64,000 nucleotides of DNA from NCBI GenBank assembly GCA_934141145.1, contig CAKPCA010000003.1, forward strand, positions 15,257-79,256, read 5' to 3'. Under the pieces are notes generated by a model that saw only the letters and a list, made by a program, of their open reading frames with translations, did no database searches and had not been told where the DNA came from. Below are positions 19,600 through 28,199 of this stretch, piece by piece. A program made the position numbers and the translations under genes. Numbering within the stretch: position 1 is the first letter of the stretch; every line of letters begins with the position of its first letter. The stretch is from an uncultured Bacilli bacterium. Lineage in GTDB: Bacteria > Bacillota_I > Bacilli_A > RF39 > UBA660.

Positions 19600-20301
19600 A
19601 TGGAAATGTTAAATAGGATTTTATATAAATATTCAAATATGGATGGCAGTAGTCAAATACTGATATTTTTAATAGTTTTGGTTTTCTTAATGCTTATTAG
19701 CATAGTTGTTATAAATATAATTACTAGAAAGAAAAAAGGTAATAACGATATAATTAGTAATAAAAAAATTGTTAAATTAAGCTCAGAACTTGATTTACCT
19801 TTTAAAGATACAGAAGAAGTAATAGAAAAAATAGAGACAAAAGAAGAACCAATTGAAGAAATAAAAGATGAAGAAGTAGTAGAAGTAAGAGTTGGTAATA
19901 CATCTCTTGATGAAATAACTGATTTAATTGAGAATACATTAGAACAAAAACCAATAGATTTAACTAAATTTGAAGAAGATCAAGAAGAAAATGCAATAAT
20001 TAGTTATGATGAACTTGTAAAAAGAGCAGGTGCTAAAAAAATAATATATAAATGCGAAGATGTTAAACCTAAAGAAGAAATTGTAAAACAAGAAGAACCA
20101 AAAGAAAAAACAAAATTTAAAGCATCAAGAGTAATATCCCCTATATATGGAGTTCAAAAAGAAGAAGCAGAAGAGAAAGATGAAGTAATGGAATCTTTCA
20201 TAGAACTTGAAAAAGCTAAAGAAGAAAATAAGGAAGATATAGAGACATTATCTGATATGGAATTTTTAGGTTCTTTAAAAAAATTTAGAAGTGAGCTATA
20301 G
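19600..20301 (+). CDS. acidic single-pass membrane protein, unknown
   Basis: One membrane helix lies near residues 17-40 (ILIFLIVLVFLMLISIVVINII), followed by a basic stop-transfer (TRKKKG). A long, very Glu/Lys-rich cytoplasmic domain follows, probably coiled or disordered, ending SDMEFLGSLKKFRSEL. The in-frame GTG at 19591 lies in the Shine-Dalgarno and overlaps the rsmE stop; ATG 19600 is at the right distance. It is likely co-transcribed with rsmE. No family recognised. Confidence 0.7.
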   Translation: MEMLNRILYKYSNMDGSSQILIFLIVLVFLMLISIVVINIITRKKKGNNDIISNKKIVKLSSELDLPFKDTEEVIEKIETKEEPIEEIKDEEVVEVRVGNTSLDEITDLIENTLEQKPIDLTKFEEDQEENAIISYDELVKRAGAKKIIYKCEDVKPKEEIVKQEEPKEKTKFKASRVISPIYGVQKEEAEEKDEVMESFIELEKAKEENKEDIETLSDMEFLGSLKKFRSEL

Positions 20302-20325
20302 TCAATGATAATTCATTGACTTTTA
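20300..20325 (+). terminator. terminator after the rsmE unit
   Basis: AGTCAATGA (20300-20308) and TCATTGACT (20313-20321) form a perfect stem with loop TAAT, then TTTT. Confidence 0.8.
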
Positions 20326-20370
20326 TTATTAATTATTATAAAATATATAAGCAAAAAGGAAGCGATATAT

Positions 20371-21660
20371 ATGTTAGAAAAAATCAAATTTAAATATTTT
20401 CCAACAGTAACACTTTGTTATGATTATTTAATTAATAATCCAAATATAGATGAAAAAGATAGAAATGATGCGATTGAGTTTGTATGTAATAATGCAAATG
20501 CTAGTGAATTATTTCATTTTTTAAACAATGCTGCTAAATTAAATTTAAGTAAATATAATATTAGTGACTTAGTTCATGCACTTGCAGAAACTGATGATAT
20601 TGGATATATGTTAGAAGTCGCAAATACAAGTATTATTACAAAAAATGATAGATTTGTAATAACAAATGCAGTATATGTAAAAGCAAGCCTTGATGATGTA
20701 GAATATTATATATATAATGCTAAACAATTAGATAATGCGGATTATTCATTATTATCAGAAAGAATAGTAAAAAGTAAAGATCCTGAAAAGATTTATAAAT
20801 TCACAAGTGAATTTTTATTAAAAATTAAACAATATGAATTAAGTAAATTAACCTTTGCTATATGTTCAACTAGAAGTATTAAATATATAATTGAATTTAG
20901 TAAATTAGATATAGATGATAATATAAGTACTATAGTTGATACACTATGTGCTATATCTGTACTTTCTGATCTTGTAAGATTTACTAAAGAAGTACAATTA
21001 AATGATGAATTATATATTCATAAAATAACACATGAATTTACAAGAGAAAATAGAATAAATTCAAAAGATATAAGATCATATATAAATGCATGTGCTAATT
21101 TAACAGAAATAGATTTTAATGAATTAACAAATGCTATGCTAAAAACAACAAATATAAGTGCTATTATTTCATATGCAAAAGAAATATATGAATTATCTAA
21201 TATTGATCAGACTAGTAATCTAGATAAAATAACTGATTACATATGTGAGAATGGTAGTTCTAAAGATATTTATACATATGCAAGTGAAGTAAAATTATCT
21301 TCCCAAAACGTAAATAAACTTGCTAAAGAATTACTTAAAAAAGAAGATATTAAATATATTTATTTATTTTTAGAAAATATAAGTAATATAGATAAAGCAA
21401 CTAAAAAAGAATTAATAGATAAAATAATTGTATCAAGACAAATGAAATATATATGTTTAATAATTGCTTTTGTGGACATAACTTTATTACATAAAATATT
21501 TACTAGTATGAGTGATTATTTATTATGTGTAAATTCATTAGGATATACAAAAGAAGAATTATCTAGTATATACCATAAATTATTTGATTTAATTCCTAAT
21601 GAAAAGATAGTTCAAAGGGCAAAAGAAAAAGTAGAAAAATTAGCTCTTACAATTGAGTAA
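20371..21660 (+). CDS. alpha-helical repeat protein (family A), longer paralogue
   Basis: The 429-aa soluble protein consists of serial helical hairpins of about 35 residues with patterns such as NISDLVHALAETDDIGYML, YELSKLTFAICSTRSIKYI and SQNVNKLAKELLKKEDIKYI. The C-terminal part (RQMKYICLIIAFVDITLLHKIF) parallels the 307-aa protein at 15657. No catalytic residues, signal peptide or membrane helix are seen. It has its own hairpin-bounded unit just before mtaB. A scaffold or RNA/protein-binding solenoid is inferred. Confidence 0.7.
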   Translation: MLEKIKFKYFPTVTLCYDYLINNPNIDEKDRNDAIEFVCNNANASELFHFLNNAAKLNLSKYNISDLVHALAETDDIGYMLEVANTSIITKNDRFVITNAVYVKASLDDVEYYIYNAKQLDNADYSLLSERIVKSKDPEKIYKFTSEFLLKIKQYELSKLTFAICSTRSIKYIIEFSKLDIDDNISTIVDTLCAISVLSDLVRFTKEVQLNDELYIHKITHEFTRENRINSKDIRSYINACANLTEIDFNELTNAMLKTTNISAIISYAKEIYELSNIDQTSNLDKITDYICENGSSKDIYTYASEVKLSSQNVNKLAKELLKKEDIKYIYLFLENISNIDKATKKELIDKIIVSRQMKYICLIIAFVDITLLHKIFTSMSDYLLCVNSLGYTKEELSSIYHKLFDLIPNEKIVQRAKEKVEKLALTIE

Positions 21661-21718
21661 TTGCTGTTTATATTTTTTCTTTTTTTTAGTATAATATTTT
21701 TTAGAAAGAAGTGATATT

Positions 21719-22879
21719 TTGAAAGTAGCGTTTTATACATTAGGTTGTAAAGTTAATGCATATGAGACAGAAGTTGCAATTAATAGATTTAAAGAAAAGG
21801 GTTATGAAATAGTACCTTTTGATTCTTTTTCTGACATATATATAATAAATACTTGTTCTGTTACTAATTCTAGTGACCAAAAAAGTAGAAAAATTATTAG
21901 AAGTGCTAATAGACATAATAAAAATGCAGTAGTCGCAGTTATGGGATGTTATAGTCAAGTAAAACCTGAAGAAGTAGAAAAAATAGATGGAGTTTCTATT
22001 GTGATAGGAAATAAAGATAAAGCAAAAATTGTTGATTTGGTAGAAGAATATATAAAAAATAATAAAAAAATAACTAGAATTTATAATTTAATGCATGTTA
22101 AGTTTGAAGATATGATATTGGATAAATTTGAAAATCATACAAGAGCATTTGTAAAGATTCAAGATGGATGTAATAATTTTTGTACTTATTGCATAATTCC
22201 ATATACAAGAGGAAATGTAAGAAGTAAAGATAAAAGTATTGTGCTAAAAGAAGTAACTGAGCTAGTTAAAAATGGATATAAAGAAATAGTTTTAACTGGA
22301 ATACATACAGGTCACTATGGGCAAGATTTAGAAGAATATGATTTTAGTGATTTACTTTCTGAGCTTGAAAAAATAGATGGCTTAGAGCGAATTAGAATAT
22401 CATCTATAGAAATAACGGAACTAAATGAAAAGTTTATGAATGTACTTAAAAATAGTAAAAAAATAGTTGATCACATTCATATACCTTTACAATCTGGTTG
22501 TAATAAGATTTTAAAAGCAATGAATAGAAAATATGATATGAATTATTATTTTAATAAAATAGAAGAAATAAGGAATATTAGAAAAGATATTGCAATTACA
22601 ACAGATGTAATAGTAGGATTCCCCGGTGAAACAGAAGAAGACTTTAACATAACTAAAGAAAATATTAAAAAATTAAAATTTACTGAATTACATGTATTTC
22701 CATATTCAAAAAGAGAAGGCACACCTGCCGCTAACATGAAAAACCAAATAGATGGAAATATAAAAAAACAAAGAGTAAAAGAATTAATTGAAATAAGTGA
22801 AGAATTAAAAAATGAGTATTATATAAAATTTATAGGAAAAGAAATGATTGTACTTACTGAAAACTATGAAAATGGATAA
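21719..22879 (+). CDS. mtaB: tRNA (ms2t6A37) methylthiotransferase MtaB, frameshifted before TRAM
   Basis: MtaB is a radical-SAM enzyme that methylthiolates t6A37 of tRNA. The UPF0004 cysteines are present (LGCKVN, NTCSVTN, MGCYSQ), as is the radical-SAM motif CNNFCTYCIIPYTRG and the long core (SGCNKILKAMNRKYD, FPYSKREGTPAA). Start is TTG 21719 after GAAGTGA. The frame stops at 386 aa, short of the usual 430-450. The missing C-terminal TRAM RNA-binding domain continues in the +1 frame at 22872-23006. Dropping one A from the A4 run at 22869-22872 would rejoin them. Real mutation, recoding and assembly error are all possible. Confidence 0.88.
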   Translation: MKVAFYTLGCKVNAYETEVAINRFKEKGYEIVPFDSFSDIYIINTCSVTNSSDQKSRKIIRSANRHNKNAVVAVMGCYSQVKPEEVEKIDGVSIVIGNKDKAKIVDLVEEYIKNNKKITRIYNLMHVKFEDMILDKFENHTRAFVKIQDGCNNFCTYCIIPYTRGNVRSKDKSIVLKEVTELVKNGYKEIVLTGIHTGHYGQDLEEYDFSDLLSELEKIDGLERIRISSIEITELNEKFMNVLKNSKKIVDHIHIPLQSGCNKILKAMNRKYDMNYYFNKIEEIRNIRKDIAITTDVIVGFPGETEEDFNITKENIKKLKFTELHVFPYSKREGTPAANMKNQIDGNIKKQRVKELIEISEELKNEYYIKFIGKEMIVLTENYENG

Positions 22880-23006
22880 TTATGGTAAAGTAAGATTTAA
22901 ATCTTCTATAGATGCTAAAAATAAACTTATAAAAGTAAAATTATTAAATTATGAAAATGATATATTTGATGCAATAAGTGTAGAAAATAAAGTCACTAAT
23001 AAATAG
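22872..23006 (+). pseudogene. detached TRAM-domain remnant of mtaB
   Basis: This open stretch of 44 codons (starting MDNYGKVRFKSSIDAKNK and ending in TAG at 23004-23006) overlaps the mtaB stop in a different frame. Its composition and position fit the C-terminal TRAM domain of MtaB. 386 plus about 43 residues restores the family length. It has no credible ribosome site of its own, so separate translation is unlikely. Confidence 0.6.
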
Positions 23007-23016
23007 AAGGAATAAT

Positions 23017-23361
23017 ATGGTAGTAGTATATAAAAAGTATAATTTAAAACAATTAATAAAATTAAAAATATTAAGCAAAGAAATAGAATTAATATGTAAA
23101 ATAACTAGTGAATTGGATTATTTATCATATTATAAAAATAAAATAATTAGAATATATATTAATTCTAATTATGATGAAGGAATATATAAAATAATTACAA
23201 GGTATAAATTATCAAATGTATGTGATATGGAATATATAATGAAATTTATAAATTATTATGTAAGGTCAAAATATAGTAAGGAAGTATTATCAATAATATT
23301 AAATAATAATATTACTGCAGGAAATAAAATAATAAAATTAGATAAAAAATATAATAATTAA
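23017..23361 (+). CDS. small Lys/Ile/Asn-rich protein, unknown
   Basis: The 114-aa product is strongly basic, rich in Ile, Tyr and Lys, and predicted helical (LIKLKILSKEIELICKI; YIMKFINYYVRSKYSKEVL). It has no signal or membrane helix. ATG 23017 follows AGAAGGA. It sits 10 bases after the mtaB remnant and ends at a strong terminator, so it is probably the last gene of the mtaB unit. It may be distantly related to the helical family at 15657 and 20371, but I cannot show it. Confidence 0.6.
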   Translation: MVVVYKKYNLKQLIKLKILSKEIELICKITSELDYLSYYKNKIIRIYINSNYDEGIYKIITRYKLSNVCDMEYIMKFINYYVRSKYSKEVLSIILNNNITAGNKIIKLDKKYNN

Positions 23362-23367
23362 TTTTAT

Positions 23368-23397
23368 AAAAGATACTTAAAAAAAGTATCTTTTTTT
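23368..23397 (+). terminator. terminator before recD2
   Basis: AAAAGATACTT (23368-23378) pairs with AAGTATCTTTT (23384-23394), then T-tract. A TATAAT (23400-23405) begins three bases after the T-tract, so the recD2 -35 region must lie within the hairpin. Confidence 0.75.
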
Positions 23398-23422
23398 GTT
23401 ATAATTACTAAGGGAGAATATT

Positions 23423-25615
23423 ATGGAAAAATATATAAAAGGGATATTTAGAAGGTTTATATTTAAATCAGATGACAATTATGTAGTTGGTTTATTTAAA
23501 GTAACTGATACTAATGATGAAGCTTTAGAAGAATACGTATCAAGTGTAATTACAATTACAGGTTATTTTCATGAACTTACTATGGATGAAAAATATATAC
23601 TTTACGGAGAACTTGTTAATAATAATAAATATGGTAATCAGTATAAAGTAACTGAATATGATAGATTAAAACCAGAAGGAAAAGATGCAATAATAGATTT
23701 TTTATCTAGTGATTTATTTCCTGGTGTTGGTGAAAAAACTGCTAAAGAAATAGTTGATACTTTAGGAGAAGATGCATTAGATATAATCTCAAATGATTAT
23801 TCATCTCTTTTTTTAGTGCCTTCTATTAAAGAAAGTAAAGCTAAAAAAATATATGATACTTTGCATAAATATAATGAAAGTTATGAAATGATTGTATATT
23901 TAACAAGTATTGGTTTTACTATGACAGATGCAATGACTATATATAATAAATATAAAGATATTACAAAAGAGGTAATAAATGATAATGTATATTCTATTAT
24001 TGATGATATAGATGAAATAACTTTCTTAAAAGTAGAAAATGTTAGAAAAAATCTAAATATAGAAGACTTAGATTCAAGAAGAATTGTAGCAAGTATTATA
24101 TACTCTATGAATAGTCTATGCTTTAAAAATGGTGATACATATCTTTTGATAGATGAAATATATAAAGAAACTATAAATATTATAAACTATGAATTTTCAT
24201 TAGAAGATTTTGAAAATATATTATATGAAATTAGTAAAACGGGTAAAATAATTATAGAAAATAATTGTTATTTTCTAAGAGAATATTATAATTATGAAAA
24301 CAATATTGCAGATACTATATATTATTTAACTAATAAAACTCCTGCAAAATATAAAAATATCGATAAAGAAATATTAAATATAGAAAATTATTTTGGTGTT
24401 AGTTATAATGATAAACAAATACTTGCTATTAAAGATGCACTTTTAAAAAATTTTAGTATTATAACAGGTGGACCAGGTACAGGTAAAACTACCATAATAA
24501 AAGCAATAATAGAACTATATAAGAAGCTAAATAAATTGTCTTATGATGAATTAATTGAAGAAGTATGTTTACTTGCACCTACAGGAAGAGCAGCTAAAAG
24601 AATGAGTGAATCATGTCTTATGCCCGCATCTACTATCCATAGATTTTTAAAATGGAATAAAGAAGCAAATAAATTTTTAATAAATGAAAATAATAAATCT
24701 AATGTAAAATTCGTTATTATAGATGAAGTTAGTATGATAGATGTACCACTTTTAGATAGCTTATTTAAAGGCCTTAATAAAAATGTGCATATAGTTATGA
24801 TTGGTGATTATAATCAACTTGAGAGTGTAGGACCAGGTAAAATACTAAAAGATTTAATAGATAGTGATATGATTAATGTTACATTCCTAACAGATCTTTA
24901 TAGACAAGATGAGAACTCTTATATAGCACTTTTAGCAAAAGAAATAAAAGACAATGATATAGATGAAGATTTTGCTTTAAAGAAAGATGATTATAGTTTT
25001 ATTGCATGTGATAAATATAATTTAAAAGCATATGTTAAAAATGTATGTGAAAAAGCAATAGAAAAAGGATATAGTTCAAAAGATATACAACTTTTAGCAC
25101 CTATGTATAAAGGTGAAAACGGAATAGATAATTTAAATAAAATTCTTCAAGATGTATTTAATCCGTTATATGATCAAAATGAAATTCATATAAAAGATAT
25201 AGTATATAGAGAAAATGATAAAATACTTCAATTAGAAAACGATCCTGATAATAATGTATTTAATGGGGATATTGGTTATATATCTAAAATAGAAAAAAAT
25301 AATATATTTGTTTCTTTTGATGGTAATGTAGTTAAGTATGAACCAAAAGATTATATAAAAATAAAACATGGATATGCAATAAGTATTCATAAAGCACAAG
25401 GTAGTGAATTTAAAATTGTTGTAGTACCAATATTATTTTCATATAGAATAATGCTTTATAAAAAACTAATTTATACCGCAATAACAAGAGCTAAATCTAA
25501 TTTAACTTTAATTGGTGAAAAAGATGCATTTTTGTATTCTGTAAAAAATGAAATTTCTTATGAAAGAAAAACTAAGTTAAAAGATAGACTTCTTTCTTAT
25601 TTGATGAATAATTAA
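23423..25615 (+). CDS. recD2: RecD2-type 5'-3' DNA helicase
   Basis: SF1B helicase acting without RecBC in Firmicutes, implicated in DNA repair and fork stability. The N-terminal OB-like part and helix-hairpin-helix (FPGVGEKTAKEIVDTLG) precede the core: Walker A GGPGTGKTT (about residue 350), FVIIDEVSMID (Walker B), MIGDYNQLESVGPG, FLTDLYRQ and the C-terminal HGYAISIHKAQGSEF and YTAITRAK motifs. At 730 aa it is slightly compact (B. subtilis about 800). It is a single-gene unit. Confidence 0.96.
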   Translation: MEKYIKGIFRRFIFKSDDNYVVGLFKVTDTNDEALEEYVSSVITITGYFHELTMDEKYILYGELVNNNKYGNQYKVTEYDRLKPEGKDAIIDFLSSDLFPGVGEKTAKEIVDTLGEDALDIISNDYSSLFLVPSIKESKAKKIYDTLHKYNESYEMIVYLTSIGFTMTDAMTIYNKYKDITKEVINDNVYSIIDDIDEITFLKVENVRKNLNIEDLDSRRIVASIIYSMNSLCFKNGDTYLLIDEIYKETINIINYEFSLEDFENILYEISKTGKIIIENNCYFLREYYNYENNIADTIYYLTNKTPAKYKNIDKEILNIENYFGVSYNDKQILAIKDALLKNFSIITGGPGTGKTTIIKAIIELYKKLNKLSYDELIEEVCLLAPTGRAAKRMSESCLMPASTIHRFLKWNKEANKFLINENNKSNVKFVIIDEVSMIDVPLLDSLFKGLNKNVHIVMIGDYNQLESVGPGKILKDLIDSDMINVTFLTDLYRQDENSYIALLAKEIKDNDIDEDFALKKDDYSFIACDKYNLKAYVKNVCEKAIEKGYSSKDIQLLAPMYKGENGIDNLNKILQDVFNPLYDQNEIHIKDIVYRENDKILQLENDPDNNVFNGDIGYISKIEKNNIFVSFDGNVVKYEPKDYIKIKHGYAISIHKAQGSEFKIVVVPILFSYRIMLYKKLIYTAITRAKSNLTLIGEKDAFLYSVKNEISYERKTKLKDRLLSYLMNN

Positions 25616-25679
25616 TAATTGTTAGTTAATAATATAAATGGCGCCAAAAACAAAAAACATATTATAACGAGGTGAAAAA

Positions 25680-25826
25680 ATGAAAAAAGCACTTGGCATG
25701 ATGGTATTAGGTATTGGAGTAGGTGCAGCATCTTATGCTATGTACGATCAATACAAATCTGGTAATTTACAAAAATTTATTAAGAAAACTAGTAAAGAAG
25801 TAGACAAAATGCTAGATAATATGTAA
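25680..25826 (+). CDS. 48-aa hydrophobic N-terminus peptide (YtxH-like), unknown
   Basis: A small gene with a good Shine-Dalgarno (CGAGGTG, spaced 6) and ATG at 25680. The product starts MKKALGMMVLGIGVGAASYA, a Gly-rich membrane-inserting helix, followed by a charged amphipathic tail rich in Lys and Asp. The layout resembles YtxH-like small membrane proteins (resemblance only). It has its own terminator 2 bases after the stop, so it is an independent transcription unit between recD2 and proS. Confidence 0.72.
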   Translation: MKKALGMMVLGIGVGAASYAMYDQYKSGNLQKFIKKTSKEVDKMLDNM

Positions 25827-25827
25827 G

Positions 25828-25860
25828 AAAAGGTTCTCTATTTTGAGAACTTTTTCTTTT
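25828..25860 (+). terminator. terminator after the 48-aa gene
   Basis: GTTCTC (25833-25838) pairs with GAGAAC (25845-25850), extended by A/T pairs into a T5 tract. Confidence 0.75.
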
Positions 25861-25913
25861 ATATTTTTCTATATTATGATATAATTTATTTAGCTTAAAA
25901 AGGAAGTGTAATA

Positions 25914-27614
25914 ATGAAATTAAAAAATAGCTTCTTTTATACTATTAGAGAAGATATAAAAGATGAAGATAGTAAGAGTGGTAACTTACTTGTAAAAGCT
26001 GGAATGATTAAAAAAACATCATCTGGTATATATATGTATTTACCTCTTGGAATGAAAGTACTTGAGAATATAAAGAAAATAGTTAGAGAAGAAATGAATA
26101 ATATTGGTAGTGAAGAAGTATTAATGCCATGCTTAATTAATGAAGAAGTTTATCAAAAATCAAATAGAATTAATGCATTTGGTAATGATATGTTTTCATT
26201 AAGTGATAGATATGATAAAAAATATGTACTAGGTCCAACACACGAAGAATTATTCACAATAGCAGCATTAAGTAAAGTACGTTCTTTTAAAGATCTACCA
26301 TTCAGTTTATATCAAATTAATACTAAATTTAGAGATGAAGCTCGTCCAAGATATGGACTTATTAGAGTTAGAGAATTTTTAATGAAAGACGCATATTCCT
26401 TTGATAAAGATTTAGAGGGATTAGATAAAGTTTATAATGATATGTTTAATGCATACAAAAAGATATTTGCAAGACTTGGTATAAACTATAGAATAGTAAA
26501 AGCAGATACAGGATCAATGGGTGGACTTTTATCTGAAGAGTTTCAAGCAATAACTGATATAGGAGAAGATACTGTAGTATTTTGTGAATCATGCGATTAC
26601 TCAAGTAATTTAGAAGTATGTGAATCAATAATAGATGATAGTGAAACTACTGAAAAAAAATTAGAAAAAGATTTAGTAGAAACAAAAGATGCTAAAACAA
26701 TAGAAGAAGTCGCAAATTATTTAAATGAAGCAGAAAGTAAACTTGTAAAAACTCTTATTTATAAGATAGGTGATGAACTTTATGCAGTTTTAGTAAAAGG
26801 TGATTCAGAAGTTAATGAATTAAAATTAGAAAGATTATTTAATGGTAAAACAGTAGAACTTGCTTCTTTAGAAGATTTAAAAAATGTAAATACTGTAGTT
26901 GGATTTGTTGGTCCAATAGGAATAAATATAAAGGTTATAATGGATAATGAAGTTTCACATATGGTAAATTTTGTAGTAGGAGCAAATAAAAAAGATTATC
27001 ATTATAAAAATGTTAATATAGAAGATTTTAATGCTGATATAGTCGCAGATATAAGAAATGTAAAAGAAGGAGATATGTGCCCTAAATGTGGTAAAAAACT
27101 TAAATTTAAAAAAGGAATAGAAATAGGTAACACATTTAAATTAGGTACAAAGTATTCAGAAAGTTTTAATTTAATGTACCAAGATAAAGATAATACTTTA
27201 AAACCAGTAGTAATGGGATGCTATGGCATTGGTATAGGAAGATGTTTATCTGCTATAGTAGAACAAAAGAACGATGAAAAAGGTATTATATGGCCTATGA
27301 GTATAGCACCATTTAAAGTAGCAATAGTTGTAGTAGATATGAAAAATGATATTCAAGTAGATGCTGCAAACCATTTATATCAAACATTTACTGAAGCAGG
27401 TATAGAAACACTTCTTGATGATAGAAATGAAAGAGCTGGAGTTAAATTTAATGATATGGATCTTATTGGTATTCCAATTAGAATTACAATTGGTAGAAAA
27501 GCAGAAGAACATATTGTAGAACTTAAGAAAAGATCTGAACAAGAAATTAATGAAATATCTATATTTGATGTACTATACAAAGTACAAGATATTATTGATG
27601 AAGAGAATATATAA
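25914..27614 (+). CDS. proS: prolyl-tRNA synthetase (bacterial type)
   Basis: Class II aminoacyl-tRNA synthetase charging tRNA-Pro. Motif 1 lies around SGIYMYLPLGMKVLENI, GPTHEELF and the motif 2 region FRDEARPRYGLIRVREFLMKDAYSFD are clear, and motif 3 is GIGIGRCL. An insertion editing domain (about 225-390) and the C-terminal anticodon-binding domain (FKVAIVVVDMKND ... LDDRNERAGVKFNDMDLIGIP) are present. At 566 aa it is the bacterial ProS type. No T-box leader is visible upstream. Confidence 0.97.
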   Translation: MKLKNSFFYTIREDIKDEDSKSGNLLVKAGMIKKTSSGIYMYLPLGMKVLENIKKIVREEMNNIGSEEVLMPCLINEEVYQKSNRINAFGNDMFSLSDRYDKKYVLGPTHEELFTIAALSKVRSFKDLPFSLYQINTKFRDEARPRYGLIRVREFLMKDAYSFDKDLEGLDKVYNDMFNAYKKIFARLGINYRIVKADTGSMGGLLSEEFQAITDIGEDTVVFCESCDYSSNLEVCESIIDDSETTEKKLEKDLVETKDAKTIEEVANYLNEAESKLVKTLIYKIGDELYAVLVKGDSEVNELKLERLFNGKTVELASLEDLKNVNTVVGFVGPIGINIKVIMDNEVSHMVNFVVGANKKDYHYKNVNIEDFNADIVADIRNVKEGDMCPKCGKKLKFKKGIEIGNTFKLGTKYSESFNLMYQDKDNTLKPVVMGCYGIGIGRCLSAIVEQKNDEKGIIWPMSIAPFKVAIVVVDMKNDIQVDAANHLYQTFTEAGIETLLDDRNERAGVKFNDMDLIGIPIRITIGRKAEEHIVELKKRSEQEINEISIFDVLYKVQDIIDEENI

Positions 27615-27643
27615 GAAAAATTTTAAGAAATTTTTCTTTTTTT
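27613..27643 (+). terminator. terminator after proS
   Basis: AAGAAAAATTT (27613-27623) pairs with AAATTTTTCTT (27628-27638) and a T-tract follows. Confidence 0.75.
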
Positions 27644-27687
27644 AATGGATTTTTTAAATTTTTAGCAAATATATTTTATAGGTAGTA

Positions 27688-27715
27688 TTTTCGACAAAAT
27701 ATTTAATTATATACT
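27688..27715 (+). promoter_or_regulatory. Spo0A box (0A box) overlapping the -35 region, with -10
   Basis: TTTTCGACAAA at 27688-27698 is the exact reverse complement of the extended 0A-box consensus TTTGTCGAAAA. TATACT (27710-27715) is a plausible -10. The -35 position expected for it lies on the box and does not resemble TTGACA, as at Spo0A-activated sigma-A promoters. Confidence 0.65.
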
Positions 27716-27740
27716 ATTATTATTTTAATAGGTGAAGAGT

Positions 27741-28199
27741 ATGAAAAAAACTACAATATTATATATTTTGGGTGCAATATTAATTGGTGTTTTTATAGGA
27801 AAATATGTTTATAATGGTTATCAAAATGAAACTAAAGAGGCATTTAAAGATATGAATGAAAATATTTATTTGCTTCAATATGGAGTTTATTCAAGTAATG
27901 ATTCTATGATAGAGAATACTAAAAATCTAAAAGATTATTTTTATTACATAGAAAATAATAAGTATCATGTAATCATAGGTGTTACTATGGATAAAGATTT
28001 AAAAGATAAAATAAAAAATGTAAATAGTATTGATAATGATATTTATATTAAGAAAGTTTCTATAAACAATGATGAATTTATAGAATCATTAAAGCAATAT
28101 GATAATTTAATTAAAAATACGGAAGACAAAACAACAATTTTGACCGCAGAAAAACAAATACTATCAAAATATGAGGAGTTAATAATCAACAATGAATAA
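27741..28199 (+). CDS. SPOR-domain-like membrane protein, possible SpoIIB
   Basis: The 152-aa protein has one N-terminal membrane helix (TTILYILGAILIGVFIGKYVY) and an extracellular domain of the SPOR type, with YLLQYGVYSS and N-KYHVIIGVT. SPOR domains bind denuded peptidoglycan at septa. In B. subtilis spoIIB (SPOR domain, septal during engulfment) lies just upstream of maf-radC-mreB. Here the gene lies directly upstream of radC and behind a consensus 0A box, which supports a SpoIIB-like early sporulation role (inference). ATG 27741 is used; GTG 27732 belongs to the Shine-Dalgarno. It overlaps radC by 8 bases. Confidence 0.6.
   Translation: MKKTTILYILGAILIGVFIGKYVYNGYQNETKEAFKDMNENIYLLQYGVYSSNDSMIENTKNLKDYFYYIENNKYHVIIGVTMDKDLKDKIKNVNSIDNDIYIKKVSINNDEFIESLKQYDNLIKNTEDKTTILTAEKQILSKYEELIINNE

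Noticed and set aside
25827..25913. T-box or other riboswitch before proS
   Set aside because: Only a short terminator of the preceding 48-aa gene and a -10-like TATAAT are present; no T-box consensus.
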